Shown here in pieces: positions 27,186 to 36,612 of a stretch of 49,199 nucleotides of DNA. The DNA is taken from NCBI GenBank assembly GCA_018660265.1, contig JABJKS010000056.1, forward strand, positions 1 through 49,199. The letters are read 5' to 3'. The notes beneath the pieces were generated by a model, which was not told where the DNA came from, did no database searches, and worked only from the letters and a program-made list of their open reading frames with translations. The position numbers were made by a program, and so were the translations under genes. This stretch comes from Rhodospirillaceae bacterium (lineage in GTDB: Bacteria; Pseudomonadota; Alphaproteobacteria; GCA-2731375). Positions within the stretch are counted from its first letter, which is position 1; every line of letters begins with the position of its first letter.

Positions 27186-28595
27186 ATGAGCCTTGCCATA
27201 GACACAGACACCGCGCGGAAACTACCGGCGACACTCATCAGCGCCTTAACGGATCTTATGGGTGACCGTTTTACCACTGGTAATTCGGCCCGGGAACATC
27301 ATGGCAAGGGCGAAGCCTATCATGCATCCGCCCTGCCCGATGGCGTGGCATTCGCCAACAGCACCGAAGAAGTCTCGGCCATCGTCAAGGCGTGCGCGGC
27401 CCATGGCACACCGGTTATTCCCTATGGCACCGGCACGGCGCTGGAAGGTCACACCCTGGCACCCCATGGGGGCATATCCCTGGATGTCAGCGGCATGAAC
27501 GAGGTTATCCGGGTTAGCCCGGAGGATTTGGACTGCACCGTGCAGGCAGGCGTCACACGTAATCAATTGAACGAATATTTGCGCGACACCGGGCTTTTCT
27601 TTCCCGTCGATCCCGGTGCCGATGCCTCCCTGGGCGGGATGAGCGCGACCCGGGCCAGCGGCACCACGACTGTCCGTTATGGCGCCATGCGCGAAAATGT
27701 TCTGGCCCTGACCGTGGTGCTGGCGGATGGCCGCATTATCAAAACGGCGCAACGGGCCCGCAAATCGTCCGCCGGTTATGACCTGACCCGGCTGTTCGTT
27801 GGTTCCGAGGGGACATTGGGGGTCATTACGGAGGTCACCCTGCGCCTCTTTGGCATACCTGAGGCGACCCGGGCGGCGGTCTGCTCCTTCCCCTCGTTGG
27901 ACGATGCCGTCAACACGGTGATCACCATCGTGCAATGCGGCATTCCCATCGCCCGCTGTGAGCTGCTGGATAAAACCGCCATGAAAATGATCTGTGATTA
28001 CGGCAAGCTGGATGCCTATACCATCGGTGATACATTGTTCATGGAATTCCACGGTACCGAGGCAGGCGTGACAGAACAGGCCGAAATGGTCCAGGCCATT
28101 GCGGCTGATTTCGGGGCCGGTGATTTCAAATGGGCCGCAAAACCGGAAGACCGCACAAAATTGTGGGAGGCGCGCCACAACGGCCACTACGCCATTCTGG
28201 CGGCAACCAAGGCCGAACAGCACGTCATGGCAACGGATGTCTGCGTACCTGTGTCCCGCCTGGCCGAATGCATCATGGCGACCCAGAAAGACCTGGCCGA
28301 AAGCAGTCTGTTTTCGCCTTTCATCGGCCATGCGGGCGATGGCAATTTTCATATGTCGATCATCGCCAACTATAATGACGTAGAGGAAAGCCGCCTGGCC
28401 CATGAATTTCATGACCGTCTGGTCAAACGGGCCCAGGATATGGAAGGCACCTGCACAGGGGAACACGGTATCGGATCCGGCAAAATGGATTATCTCGAAG
28501 CCGAACTGGGGGACGCTGTGGATGTCATGCGGACCGTCAAGCGGGCCATGGACCCCGATAACATCATGAACCCCGGCAAGATGCTGCATCTGTAA
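27186..28595 (+). CDS. FAD-linked oxidase, D-lactate dehydrogenase / glycolate oxidase GlcD type
   Basis: VAO-fold flavoprotein oxidising a D-2-hydroxy acid. The FAD-binding PP loop is PVIPYGTGTALEGHTLAPHG, with PVDPGADASLGGMSATRASG, SSAGYDLTRLFVGSEGTLGV and C-terminal GHAGDGNFHMSI and CTGEHGIGSGK...MNPGKML, which hold catalytic His residues. ATG 27186 follows AAGGGAG with good spacing; an upstream ATG at 27135 is rejected. No GlcE/GlcF subunits nearby, so a single-subunit enzyme is likely. The molybdoenzyme starts 17 nt downstream. Confidence 0.9.
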   Translation: MSLAIDTDTARKLPATLISALTDLMGDRFTTGNSAREHHGKGEAYHASALPDGVAFANSTEEVSAIVKACAAHGTPVIPYGTGTALEGHTLAPHGGISLDVSGMNEVIRVSPEDLDCTVQAGVTRNQLNEYLRDTGLFFPVDPGADASLGGMSATRASGTTTVRYGAMRENVLALTVVLADGRIIKTAQRARKSSAGYDLTRLFVGSEGTLGVITEVTLRLFGIPEATRAAVCSFPSLDDAVNTVITIVQCGIPIARCELLDKTAMKMICDYGKLDAYTIGDTLFMEFHGTEAGVTEQAEMVQAIAADFGAGDFKWAAKPEDRTKLWEARHNGHYAILAATKAEQHVMATDVCVPVSRLAECIMATQKDLAESSLFSPFIGHAGDGNFHMSIIANYNDVEESRLAHEFHDRLVKRAQDMEGTCTGEHGIGSGKMDYLEAELGDAVDVMRTVKRAMDPDNIMNPGKMLHL

Positions 28596-28611
28596 GAAAC
28601 GAGTTTAAAGA

Positions 28612-30948
28612 GTGCATGATAAAACAGGCGGGCCAACCCGCCATACGGCAAGTCATTGGGGCACCTATCGGCAAGTTCGGGATAGTGCGGGGCGATTGGA
28701 CCTGCACCCGGTGGCGGATGACCCGGACCCCTCCCCCTTTGGCCGTTCCCTGATCAGCGCGGTAGACGACCATCTGCGCATTACCCAGCCCATGGTACGC
28801 GCCGGTTGGCTGGACAATGGCTCCGGCCCTTGTGACAGTGGCGAAAGCACCCGCGGCAGTGAGCCCTTCGTGCCGGTGTCTTGGAACATGGCGTTTGAGT
28901 TGGTCGCCGGTGAAATTGACCGGGTTCGCCAGACCAGCGGCAATAAATCGATCTATGCCGGTTCATACGGCTGGGGCAGTCCGGGACGGTTTCATAGCGG
29001 CAAGGCGCAATTGTCGCGTTTCATGAACCTGGCGGGCGGCTTCACCCGCTCGGTCAACACCTACAGCCTGGCCGCGATGGAGGTTATTCTCCCCCATATT
29101 GCCGGCCCTATGATGCCACTGCAATTGAGCCATCACACCTGGCAGACCATCGCCGACAATACAGAATTGATGGTTATGTTCGGCGGCATCCCACTGAAGA
29201 ACGCCCAAGTGGACATGGGCGGCGTACCCAGCCACAGCGCGCCCGAAGGCCTGCGCGCCTGTGCCAAGGCCGGGGTTGAATTCATCAATATCGGGCCGGT
29301 GCGCAATGATGCCGCGGACTTTCTTAACGCCCAATGGCTGCACCCACGCCCCAGCACTGATGTGGCCCTGATGCTGGGCCTGGCCCACACGTTGGTCAGT
29401 GAAGGCCTGCATAGCCCGGATTTTATGGCGAAATACTGTGTCGGCTTTGAGCGTTTCCTACCCTACCTGATGGGGCAGACGGACGGCCAGGTTAAGGACG
29501 CAGATTGGGCCGCCGGGATCGTTGCCCTGCCGGCAGACGACATTCGCGCCCTGGCCCGGCGCATGGCGGCGAAACGAACCTTGATCAATATGTCGTGGTC
29601 CCTGCAACGGGGGGAACATGGGGAGCAACCGGTCTGGATGCTGATCACCCTGGCCGCCATTCTGGGTCAAATCGGCTTGCCGGGGGGTGGGTTTTCCCTG
29701 GGCTATGGCGCTTCGGCCTCCATGGGGAAGCACATGGCGGCCCCGCCCTGGCGGATCATCAATACGGGGCGCAACGCTGTCGCGGATTTCATTCCCCTGG
29801 CCCGCATATCCGATATGTTGCTGAACCCCGGCGGCAGTTTTGACTATGACGGCCAGAACATGACCTACCCTGATATCCGTCTGGTCTATTGGGTGGGCGG
29901 CAACCCCTTCCATCATCATCAGGACATCAACCGCCTGCTTGCCGCCTGGCAGCGCCCCGACACCATCATCGTGCACGAACCCTGGTGGACCGCTACGGCG
30001 CGGCATGCAGATATCGTCCTGCCCGCGACGACCGTCCTGGAACGCAATGACATGGTTGCCTCCTTCCGTGACGGCAGCACCTTGGTGGCGAACCACAAGG
30101 CCATGGATACGGTCGGCCAGTCCCGTCACGATCATGATATATTTTGTGGCATTGCCGAGAAACTTGGCTTTCTGGAAGACTTCACCGAAGGCCGGGACGA
30201 GGCGGCGTGGCTACGCCATATCTATGACCTGTCACGCCAACGGGCCGCCGAAGCCGGCCATGAAATGCCGGATTTCGACGTCTTTTGGGAACAGGGAAAA
30301 ATAGAACTATCCCCGCCCGAAAAACATCACGTTTTCATGTCCGGTTTTCGCACCGACCCGGATGCGAACCCCCTGGCCACGCCGTCCGGCAAGTTGGAGA
30401 TTTGGTCTGATACCATCGCCGGTTTTGACTATGACGACTGCCCCGGCCATGCCACATGGTTGGAACCGGTGGAATGGTTGGGCGCCGATCTGGCAAAAAC
30501 CTATCCCCTGCATTTGATTTCGAACCAACCCGCCAGCCGCCTGCATTCCCAACTGGACAACGGCATTATCGCGCAAGAGGCCAAGGTCGCAGGACGTGAA
30601 GCCGTGACCCTGCACCCTGACGATGCCGCCGCACGGAATATCAAGGACGGCGACGTGGTGCGCCTGTTCAACGACCGGGGCGAATGCCTGGCCGGCGCGG
30701 TGATAAGCGATGGGATTAGCCCCGGCATCGTGCAATTGCCTACCGGGGCCTGGTACGATCCGACAAGGCCGGGACAAACGGGCAGTTTGGACAAGCATGG
30801 TAATCCGAATATTCTGACGCGGGACGCGGGAACATCATCCCTGGCCCAGGGGCCGACGGCACATTCCTGTTTGGTTGAGGTGGAAGTCTATGAGGGCAAG
30901 CCATCGCCCATAACAGCTTTCAGGCCGCCCCGTATGGAAAACCGCTAG
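28612..30948 (+). CDS. Molybdopterin (bis-MGD) S/N-oxide reductase, BisC/TorA family
   Basis: DMSO-reductase superfamily enzyme reducing a sulfoxide or N-oxide. ASHWGTYRQV opens the fold. SYGWGSPGRFHSGKAQLSRF and VNTYSLAAME (Mo-ligand Ser candidate) are in the first third, with WVGGNPFHHHQDINRL, HEPWWTATARHADIVLPATT and a C-terminal LISNQPASRLHSQLDNG. No Fe-S Cys motif and no Tat signal are present, so it resembles cytoplasmic BisC rather than periplasmic TorA/DorA. Start GTG 28612 has a weak AAAGAG. The preceding FAD oxidase ends 17 nt before, suggesting one operon. No dedicated cytochrome or maturation chaperone is visible. Confidence 0.88.
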   Translation: MHDKTGGPTRHTASHWGTYRQVRDSAGRLDLHPVADDPDPSPFGRSLISAVDDHLRITQPMVRAGWLDNGSGPCDSGESTRGSEPFVPVSWNMAFELVAGEIDRVRQTSGNKSIYAGSYGWGSPGRFHSGKAQLSRFMNLAGGFTRSVNTYSLAAMEVILPHIAGPMMPLQLSHHTWQTIADNTELMVMFGGIPLKNAQVDMGGVPSHSAPEGLRACAKAGVEFINIGPVRNDAADFLNAQWLHPRPSTDVALMLGLAHTLVSEGLHSPDFMAKYCVGFERFLPYLMGQTDGQVKDADWAAGIVALPADDIRALARRMAAKRTLINMSWSLQRGEHGEQPVWMLITLAAILGQIGLPGGGFSLGYGASASMGKHMAAPPWRIINTGRNAVADFIPLARISDMLLNPGGSFDYDGQNMTYPDIRLVYWVGGNPFHHHQDINRLLAAWQRPDTIIVHEPWWTATARHADIVLPATTVLERNDMVASFRDGSTLVANHKAMDTVGQSRHDHDIFCGIAEKLGFLEDFTEGRDEAAWLRHIYDLSRQRAAEAGHEMPDFDVFWEQGKIELSPPEKHHVFMSGFRTDPDANPLATPSGKLEIWSDTIAGFDYDDCPGHATWLEPVEWLGADLAKTYPLHLISNQPASRLHSQLDNGIIAQEAKVAGREAVTLHPDDAAARNIKDGDVVRLFNDRGECLAGAVISDGISPGIVQLPTGAWYDPTRPGQTGSLDKHGNPNILTRDAGTSSLAQGPTAHSCLVEVEVYEGKPSPITAFRPPRMENR

Positions 30949-30949
30949 G

Positions 30950-31738
30950 CTATATTGTTTCCAGCCATTCGGAACAGGCATCAGCCACGGCGCGCCAGTT
31001 GTCTTCCAACAACAGCATGTGGCCCATGCCTGAGAATTCCAGATAGGTCGCCTGTTCAAGATACTTGTCTGCGACATCCCGGACCGAAGTTGCCGATGTC
31101 ACCTTGTCGCTGCCACCGGCTATGGCCAGAACCGGGCAATCCACGTTCAGGGGATTGACGTAGGAAGCGCGATTTTTGTCGAACATCCAAAACATGCTTT
31201 CAAAGATCGCCTGCCCGGATTCCGGCACGAATTGGGCGAAGATCTCCCCCCGCCGTTTGGGCGAGAGGCAATTGAGGGAATTCTCCGCCGCGATCTCAAA
31301 CACCGGGTCCATGGCCTGGGTCCAGAACGGCCCCGTGGACATCAGACCCATGGCGGCGACAATCTCGTCCTCCGACGATGGCAATGTGCCCCAGGTCCGG
31401 GCCGGTGTCAGCAGTGCGATGGCCCGCGCGAGACCCTTCGCGGCCAGCAACTGGGCCAACAACCCGCCCATGGAATGGCCCATGATCACCGGCGGTTCGG
31501 GCAAGTCTTCTATGGTTGCGGTCAAATCCGCGACGTAGTCGGTGAGTGATGTTGTCGCCAAGCCGGCATTGACGGGTTGACCAGGGGCCTTTTCATGGTG
31601 GCGTAATTCCGGCGTCAGAACAGCCCAGCCCCTGGCTTCGAAATAGCTGCGAAAATCGTTATAAATCCAGGCCCCGCAACAAGCGCCGGGCAGCATCACC
31701 ATGGTACCCAAACTGCCGTTTTCGCCTGTCTCGCTCAT
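30950..31738 (-). CDS. Alpha/beta-fold hydrolase
   Basis: Serine-type hydrolase of unknown substrate. The oxyanion region is MLPGACCGAWIYNDF, the nucleophile elbow GHSMGGLLAQL, the acid region AIAGGSDKVTS and the histidine GMGHMLLLEDNW. The start at ATG 31738 overlaps the rppH stop in ATGA, giving 262 residues. A longer in-frame reading to 31828 lies inside rppH and is rejected. Last gene of the long - strand block. Confidence 0.88.
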   Translation of the reverse strand: MSETGENGSLGTMVMLPGACCGAWIYNDFRSYFEARGWAVLTPELRHHEKAPGQPVNAGLATTSLTDYVADLTATIEDLPEPPVIMGHSMGGLLAQLLAAKGLARAIALLTPARTWGTLPSSEDEIVAAMGLMSTGPFWTQAMDPVFEIAAENSLNCLSPKRRGEIFAQFVPESGQAIFESMFWMFDKNRASYVNPLNVDCPVLAIAGGSDKVTSATSVRDVADKYLEQATYLEFSGMGHMLLLEDNWRAVADACSEWLETI

Positions 31739-32217
31739 ACCAAATGACGAAATGCGGCGACGACACGGGCGTAATTTTCCCGCTTGAATGCGACCACGAC
31801 GTCCGCCAGGGAGGTCATGGGGGTCCATTTCCAGGCATCGAATTCAGGCTCCGCCGTGGCCAGATCGATATCGCCGTCGTCGCCGAGGAAACGCATGGCG
31901 AACCATTTTTGGGTCTGGCCGCGAAAGCGCCCGTGCCAGACTTTGTCCGCCAGGTCGCGCGGCAGATCATAGGGGATCCAATCTTCACTTTCGGCAATGA
32001 TCTCGGCCTTATTGGTGCCGATTTCCTCCTCCAACTCCCGCAATGCGGCCTCTCTGGGGGTTTCATCATCCTCTACCCCGCCCTGGGGCATTTGCCAGGC
32101 TTCCGCCCGTTGATCAATGCGCTGGGCCACCAGGACCTGGCCATCGGGATTAAGCAACATGATGCCGACACAGGCACGATAGGGGCGTTCGGAAAATGGC
32201 ACTAATCGGGAGGTCAA
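31735..32217 (-). CDS. rppH: RNA pyrophosphohydrolase RppH
   Basis: Removes pyrophosphate from 5'-triphosphate mRNA, starting decay. YRACVGIMLLNPDGQVLVAQ and AWQMPQGGVEDDETPREAAL precede the NUDIX box end RELEEEIG; WIPYDLP and GQTQKWFAMRFLG are typical of RppH (160 aa). The start is TTG at 32217: it overlaps the preceding stop as TTGA and has AAAGG upstream. Position after the divergent polysaccharide deacetylase gene is usual in Alphaproteobacteria. Confidence 0.92.
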   Translation of the reverse strand: MTSRLVPFSERPYRACVGIMLLNPDGQVLVAQRIDQRAEAWQMPQGGVEDDETPREAALRELEEEIGTNKAEIIAESEDWIPYDLPRDLADKVWHGRFRGQTQKWFAMRFLGDDGDIDLATAEPEFDAWKWTPMTSLADVVVAFKRENYARVVAAFRHLV

Positions 32218-33755
32218 TTTTTTGCCTTTGTCTGATGGTCCGTGAGGGCCGAAATGGGCACCAGATCAAAGCCCCGGTCGCCCATGGCGCGGGTCCATTG
32301 GGCCAGGCGTTCAATAGTGACCGGATAGGGGAAGCCGATACCAACCGCACCGCCACTGGCATTGGCCAGACGCTCCAGCTCCAACAACCTGGCATCGATG
32401 GCGGAACGGGAGGCGATGGCGTCAAGCACCCGATCATTGGCAGCAACGTACAGGCCAATCTGCCCGGCCACATCTTTGGCAACAGAAGTGGACGATGCGC
32501 GCGCATCCAGGAACATCAATCCCCGGTCACGCATGGCCTCAAGTACCGGTGAGAGATGGGTATCGGCGGCGGTAAAGCGCCCGCCCATAAAATTCACCAC
32601 ACCCACATACCCGGTGAAACGGCCCAGCAGCCAATCCAGGCGTTGTAGATTTCGATGAATGGTCAACGAGGTCAACAATGTATGGGGCCCGGGGTCATTG
32701 GTGGGGTAATCCATGGGTTCCATGGGAACCTGCAGCATTACCTCGTGCCCGGCGGCGCGAGCCTGGTTGACATAGTCCTGCAAATTGCGGCCATAGGGGG
32801 CAAATGCCAGGGTCACGCCACCGGGCAATTGCTGAATGGCGGCCAATGTCGTCGCCTGGCTAAGACCCAGGCTGCCCACGACAATGGCAATCCGGGGCCG
32901 GCCGGTTGATTTATAAGGCCGGGCATAGACCTGCAAAGGGGTACGCCCATCGGCTGCCACGATGGGCAGGGGACCGTTTTTGCCCGCCTTTATCAAGGCC
33001 GGGTCCGGTGCGGGGGTCAGGCTGCCGCGCCCGGAAAATTTGGCGTCGCCATGTTGCGGCGGTACATTTTTCTGGGTGCCGGAGACAGCTGCGTCTTTGT
33101 TGTCAGCGCCAGTGTGGCCCCCCCCAGAAGCATCGGTAGTATCGTTAGCATCGGCGACTTTGGCTGGCGCGTGCTTGTCCGCGTCGTCAGCCTTTTGATG
33201 CGCCCCGGTTTTATCGATATCGGCGCTATCGGCATCGGTCTTGTGAGCATTCCCGTCCTCAACCTCAGGTGTTGGTTGGGGGCTGGGAGGCGCCTTGTGT
33301 GCGGTTTTAGTAGGCGTCGGTGCGGGCTTCGCCGCATGGCCGTCATCTGCCGCCTTATGATCCGCTTCCTTAGATGGCGCGGGCTTGTCATGGCCATCGG
33401 TTTTCGCCATGTCCTTTGGCTTGCCGTGGCCATCGGGCTCCTTCTCAGCCGCGTGGTCGTCTTGAGCCGCCTTTTCAAGGACTGCCTTTTCCGGAGCTGC
33501 CTGTCGTCCGCTGCCTTCTTTCGAAAGGTCAATGGACATCACCGCTTCATTGGACGCGGTTTCGCCCCCATGCTTTTCCATCGGTTGATAACTGACCGTC
33601 AGCCAACCTGCCAGTGCCGCCCCACCTGCAATAAGCACAAAGACCGCCGCCGCCAGCGGGCTGGGGCCCCGACGTCCGGTCTTCGCCGACCGTTCCCCAG
33701 CAAGTTTCGGGGCTGGCTTTTTGGCCGGCTTCTTATCGCGCGGTTTTCTTGCCAC
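32214..33755 (-). CDS. Divergent polysaccharide deacetylase family protein
   Basis: Membrane-anchored protein of the PF04748/YibQ family. A Lys-rich N-terminus and one membrane segment (PLAAAVFVLIAGGAALAGWL) precede a 170-residue low-complexity linker rich in Lys, Asp, His and Ala. The C-terminal domain (about 285-505) has PRIAIVVGSLGLSQATTLAA, GHEVMLQVPMEPMDYPTNDP, GVVNFMGGRFTA and GIGFPYPVTIERLAQW. The metal-binding Asp pair of true deacetylases is replaced by GS in VVGSLGLS. GTG start at 33755. The family often follows envC-ctpA; a cell-wall role is inferred. Confidence 0.87.
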   Translation of the reverse strand: MARKPRDKKPAKKPAPKLAGERSAKTGRRGPSPLAAAVFVLIAGGAALAGWLTVSYQPMEKHGGETASNEAVMSIDLSKEGSGRQAAPEKAVLEKAAQDDHAAEKEPDGHGKPKDMAKTDGHDKPAPSKEADHKAADDGHAAKPAPTPTKTAHKAPPSPQPTPEVEDGNAHKTDADSADIDKTGAHQKADDADKHAPAKVADANDTTDASGGGHTGADNKDAAVSGTQKNVPPQHGDAKFSGRGSLTPAPDPALIKAGKNGPLPIVAADGRTPLQVYARPYKSTGRPRIAIVVGSLGLSQATTLAAIQQLPGGVTLAFAPYGRNLQDYVNQARAAGHEVMLQVPMEPMDYPTNDPGPHTLLTSLTIHRNLQRLDWLLGRFTGYVGVVNFMGGRFTAADTHLSPVLEAMRDRGLMFLDARASSTSVAKDVAGQIGLYVAANDRVLDAIASRSAIDARLLELERLANASGGAVGIGFPYPVTIERLAQWTRAMGDRGFDLVPISALTDHQTKAKN

Positions 33756-33841
33756 GTTATCTTAACCCTGCGAAAGGCTGCTATGCGGCTGCAAAACAAA
33801 GCCCATTTTCATCGTCCGCCATCATCCGCCACCATCTGTCA

Positions 33842-35182
33842 TTATCCGTCGTTACGTCGCTGCAACATGGCCATACCGCGTAACAGGTCCAGGGCATAAC
33901 CCAGCTGGAAATCGCGGGGTTTCTCTACCATGTCTCCATCCCCACCTTCTTTGGTATCTCCATTGCCGTTCTTGGCGGGTTTTTTCGCTGCGCCTTTTTT
34001 TCCCTCAGCCTTCAGATGTTTCGGCAAATCCGCCTCGCTGCGCCGATGGTTGTTGGTCGGCTTTTCCACCCGAACCTGTTCTACAAGGATATCCGGCTCA
34101 ATACCTTTGGCCTGAATGGAGGTTCCCGACGGCGTGTAATAACGCGCCGTGGTCAAGCGAATGGCACCATGGCCCTGCAGTGGAATGATACTTTGCACCG
34201 AACCTTTGCCGAAGGATTTGGTCCCAATGACCAGGGCGCGTTGATGGTCCTGTAACGCGCCGGCGACAATTTCAGAAGCGGAGGCAGAACCGCCGTTGAT
34301 CAAGACGGCAACCGGCAGCCCTTGGGCCAGGTCGCCCAGCTTGGCGTTATAGCGACGGGTTTCTTCCGGCCGGCGGCCTCTGGTGGAGACGATCTCTCCC
34401 TTGTCCAGAAAGGCATCGGATACGGCGATGGCCTGGTCCAGGGCACCGCCGGGATTGTTGCGCAAATCCAGGACCACGCCCTTGAACCGATTGCCCAGTT
34501 CCGTCTTGCGTTTGGCCATGGCCTTTTCCAGTCCGCTGTTGGTCTGTTCCGTAAAAGAGGTGATGCGCAGGTAAACCATATCCCCTTCCAGTCGGGAGCG
34601 GACGGATTGCACCCGGATGACATCGCGGATGATCACGACCTCAAACGGCTTTTCCACTCCCTTCCGGGCCACCATCAGGCGAATTTCCGATTTGATGGGG
34701 CCACGCATTTTCTTTACCGCATCCGCCAGGGACATGCCCATGACCGGGGTGCCGTCAAGATGGGTGATATAGTCGCCCGACTTCATTCCGGCGCGGGAAG
34801 CAGGGGTCTCATCAATCGGCGAGACGACCTTGACCAGGCCATTTTCCATGGTCACCTCAATACCAAGGCCACCAAATTCGCCCTTGATCTGTTCCCGCAT
34901 ATCCTTGAAGGCGCTGGGCGGCATATAGGATGAATGGGGATCGAGAGAACGCAACATTCCGGCGATAGCGGCCTCGATCAATTCGGGGTCATCCACCTCT
35001 TCAACATAATCGGCGCGGATACGCTCTAGAACGTCACCGAACAGGTTTAATTGCCGATAAATATCATTCTCAGCCGCCCTGGGCGCCGTGGGTAATGTCG
35101 CCAGGAGGCCCACCATTCCCAGCCCTGCCAAAAATCCACCAATGCGCCAACCGGTTTTCACCAGAATAGGTTGCCTCATCAT
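33842..35182 (-). CDS. ctpA: S41 C-terminal processing peptidase CtpA
   Basis: Periplasmic serine protease. Signal/anchor at 5-35; N-helices including RIRADYVEEVDDPELIEAAI; PDZ domain (about 95-180: GLGIEVTMENGLVKVVSPID, SRAGMKSGDYITHLDGTPV); catalytic core with LRNNPGGALDQAIAVSDAFL, GSASASEIVAGAL (Ser) and GTKSFGKGSVQS (Lys). The tail is Lys/Gly/Asn-rich. ATG 35182 overlaps the envC stop (ATGATGA). envC-ctpA pairing is conserved in Alphaproteobacteria and suggests control of peptidoglycan hydrolases. Confidence 0.94.
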   Translation of the reverse strand: MMRQPILVKTGWRIGGFLAGLGMVGLLATLPTAPRAAENDIYRQLNLFGDVLERIRADYVEEVDDPELIEAAIAGMLRSLDPHSSYMPPSAFKDMREQIKGEFGGLGIEVTMENGLVKVVSPIDETPASRAGMKSGDYITHLDGTPVMGMSLADAVKKMRGPIKSEIRLMVARKGVEKPFEVVIIRDVIRVQSVRSRLEGDMVYLRITSFTEQTNSGLEKAMAKRKTELGNRFKGVVLDLRNNPGGALDQAIAVSDAFLDKGEIVSTRGRRPEETRRYNAKLGDLAQGLPVAVLINGGSASASEIVAGALQDHQRALVIGTKSFGKGSVQSIIPLQGHGAIRLTTARYYTPSGTSIQAKGIEPDILVEQVRVEKPTNNHRRSEADLPKHLKAEGKKGAAKKPAKNGNGDTKEGGDGDMVEKPRDFQLGYALDLLRGMAMLQRRNDG

Positions 35183-36612
35183 CCACTCGCCCTTTCGCGG
35201 CTTTTCGACCACCAGGAGTTCGGATTAATCGCCACCCCCTTGCGTCGTAATTCAACATAGAGAGACCGCTTTCCAGCCTCCCCCATTCGTCCCACCGGCT
35301 CACCTGTTAACAAGTTTTGACCGACGGTTGCCTGCAGCGTCGTTAGCCCCGCCAACAACGTATGGTATCCCTCGCCATGGGAGATGATCAAGATCAGGCC
35401 ATACTTCCGGAATTGCCCGGCGAAAACCACTTTACCATCATAGGGCGCTACAACCTGCGCCCCACGGCGGGTTTGTAATGTGATACCCTGTGCCCGTGGG
35501 CCAAATCCAGTGCTTTCACCATATTTGCCGGCCCAACTGCCATTTGCCGGCAGGCGAAGGTGGCCCTTGATCTTGGAGAACGGCAGCGTCCCTCGACCCA
35601 CCTGCCCTGTCCCGGACCGGGACGCGAGGCGTTGTTTCTTTGTTTGTGGATGCTGGCCCTTCTGATCTGATTTGTTCCCGCCGCCCTTTGATTTAGCATT
35701 CGTATTCGCGAGGGCGCGGGCCATATCGGCGGCCAGCTGGCGGCGTCGTAGTTCTGACAGGCGCGCCTCCCGCGCAGTGGCGATTTGCGAGGCCTTCCGG
35801 GCAGCCTTACGTGCGGCAGATTGCTGCTTTTGTTTCCGGCGCTGTTCTGCATCCAAGTCGAGGCGTTGCAGCAATGCGCCCAGATCCTGGGCCTGCGCCA
35901 CCAACTTGCTCAGACGCCGCCCCTCGACCGCGCCTGCCTTACGCAGCTGGCGCTCTGCCTCCGTGCGGGCCGCTAATAAAGATTGTAATTCCTCCCGCCG
36001 CCCCGACAGGGTCGCCACGGCGGCAACGCGGCGTTGCTGTTCCGCTTTCAGTTTACGACGAACATCGCCCGCAGCGTTCAATAACTTACCAACCTCCATC
36101 GCGTCCTGGTGCAAGGCGGGTAGGGCCGTGGCCAGCAAGCGACCGCCACGGGCGGCATCCAGCACCGTCCCCGGCCCCGCCAGCAAGGCGGCGGCCGGTT
36201 GCCGCTCCATCCGCGCCAGGGCCGTTATGGAACGCGCCATGCTGGCCTGCATCTGTTCCAGGCGGCGATGATAGTCCACATCCTGGCGATGCAATAAGGC
36301 GAGTTGGTCCTCTATTTCGCCCAATGACTCCTCTTCCCGCTGGGTCTTTCGGGCGGCGACGACCGCGCGAATGCGCAAACCGTCAACCTGATCGCGAATG
36401 GCACGGGCCTGGTTGGCCAGGGCCCGCTGCTTGTCCTGACCGGCGGCAATGGAGTCTTTTGTCACCGCCATGTCCCGGCGTATATCCCGACGCTGGTCCG
36501 CGACCGCAGCCGTGGATAGGACCGCACATAGACATAGTGCTATTATGGATAGGCCGGATTTAGCCATGCCGGATTTAGCCATGCCGGATTTAGCCATGCC
36601 GGATTTAGCCAT
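35179..36612 (-). CDS. envC: EnvC-like murein hydrolase activator (M23 domain)
   Basis: Periplasmic divisome-linked protein. The N-terminus is four copies of MAKSG followed by a signal peptide (LSIIALCLCAVLSTAAVADQ). Residues about 45-260 form coiled coil rich in Arg/Gln/Glu/Ala. A basic Lys/Gly linker leads to the LytM/M23 domain (about 340-470: GRGTLPFSKIKGHLRLPANG, RGAQVVAPYDGKVVFAGQFR, GLILIISHGEGYHTLLAGL, GEPVGRMGEAG). The first metal His of active M23 enzymes is missing, as expected for an amidase activator. The first ATG overlaps the end of gpmI by 8 nt; the fourth ATG (36567) gives a normal signal peptide. Confidence 0.9.
   Translation of the reverse strand: MAKSGMAKSGMAKSGMAKSGLSIIALCLCAVLSTAAVADQRRDIRRDMAVTKDSIAAGQDKQRALANQARAIRDQVDGLRIRAVVAARKTQREEESLGEIEDQLALLHRQDVDYHRRLEQMQASMARSITALARMERQPAAALLAGPGTVLDAARGGRLLATALPALHQDAMEVGKLLNAAGDVRRKLKAEQQRRVAAVATLSGRREELQSLLAARTEAERQLRKAGAVEGRRLSKLVAQAQDLGALLQRLDLDAEQRRKQKQQSAARKAARKASQIATAREARLSELRRRQLAADMARALANTNAKSKGGGNKSDQKGQHPQTKKQRLASRSGTGQVGRGTLPFSKIKGHLRLPANGSWAGKYGESTGFGPRAQGITLQTRRGAQVVAPYDGKVVFAGQFRKYGLILIISHGEGYHTLLAGLTTLQATVGQNLLTGEPVGRMGEAGKRSLYVELRRKGVAINPNSWWSKSRERASG
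36553..36612. repeat. Four 15-bp tandem repeats containing the envC start codon
   Basis: On the - strand ATGGCTAAATCCGGC occurs four times without interruption, each giving MAKSG in frame. The first copy includes the gpmI stop codon TAA. Confidence 0.97.

Noticed and set aside
27246-28589. Long - strand ORF (447 codons) opposite the FAD oxidase gene
   Set aside because: The + strand frame is a clear D-lactate dehydrogenase/GlcD protein; the opposite frame is a GC-driven shadow rich in His/Gly/Arg with no family match.
33781-33850. Short imperfect repeats (ATCCGCCA-like) between ctpA and the deacetylase gene
   Set aside because: Irregular units of mixed length with no symmetry; probably simple-sequence drift at the ctpA 3' end.
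33051-33899. + strand ORF (282 codons) opposite the deacetylase-family gene
   Set aside because: Antisense of the low-complexity linker and N-terminus; strange Arg/Val/Leu composition and no domain.
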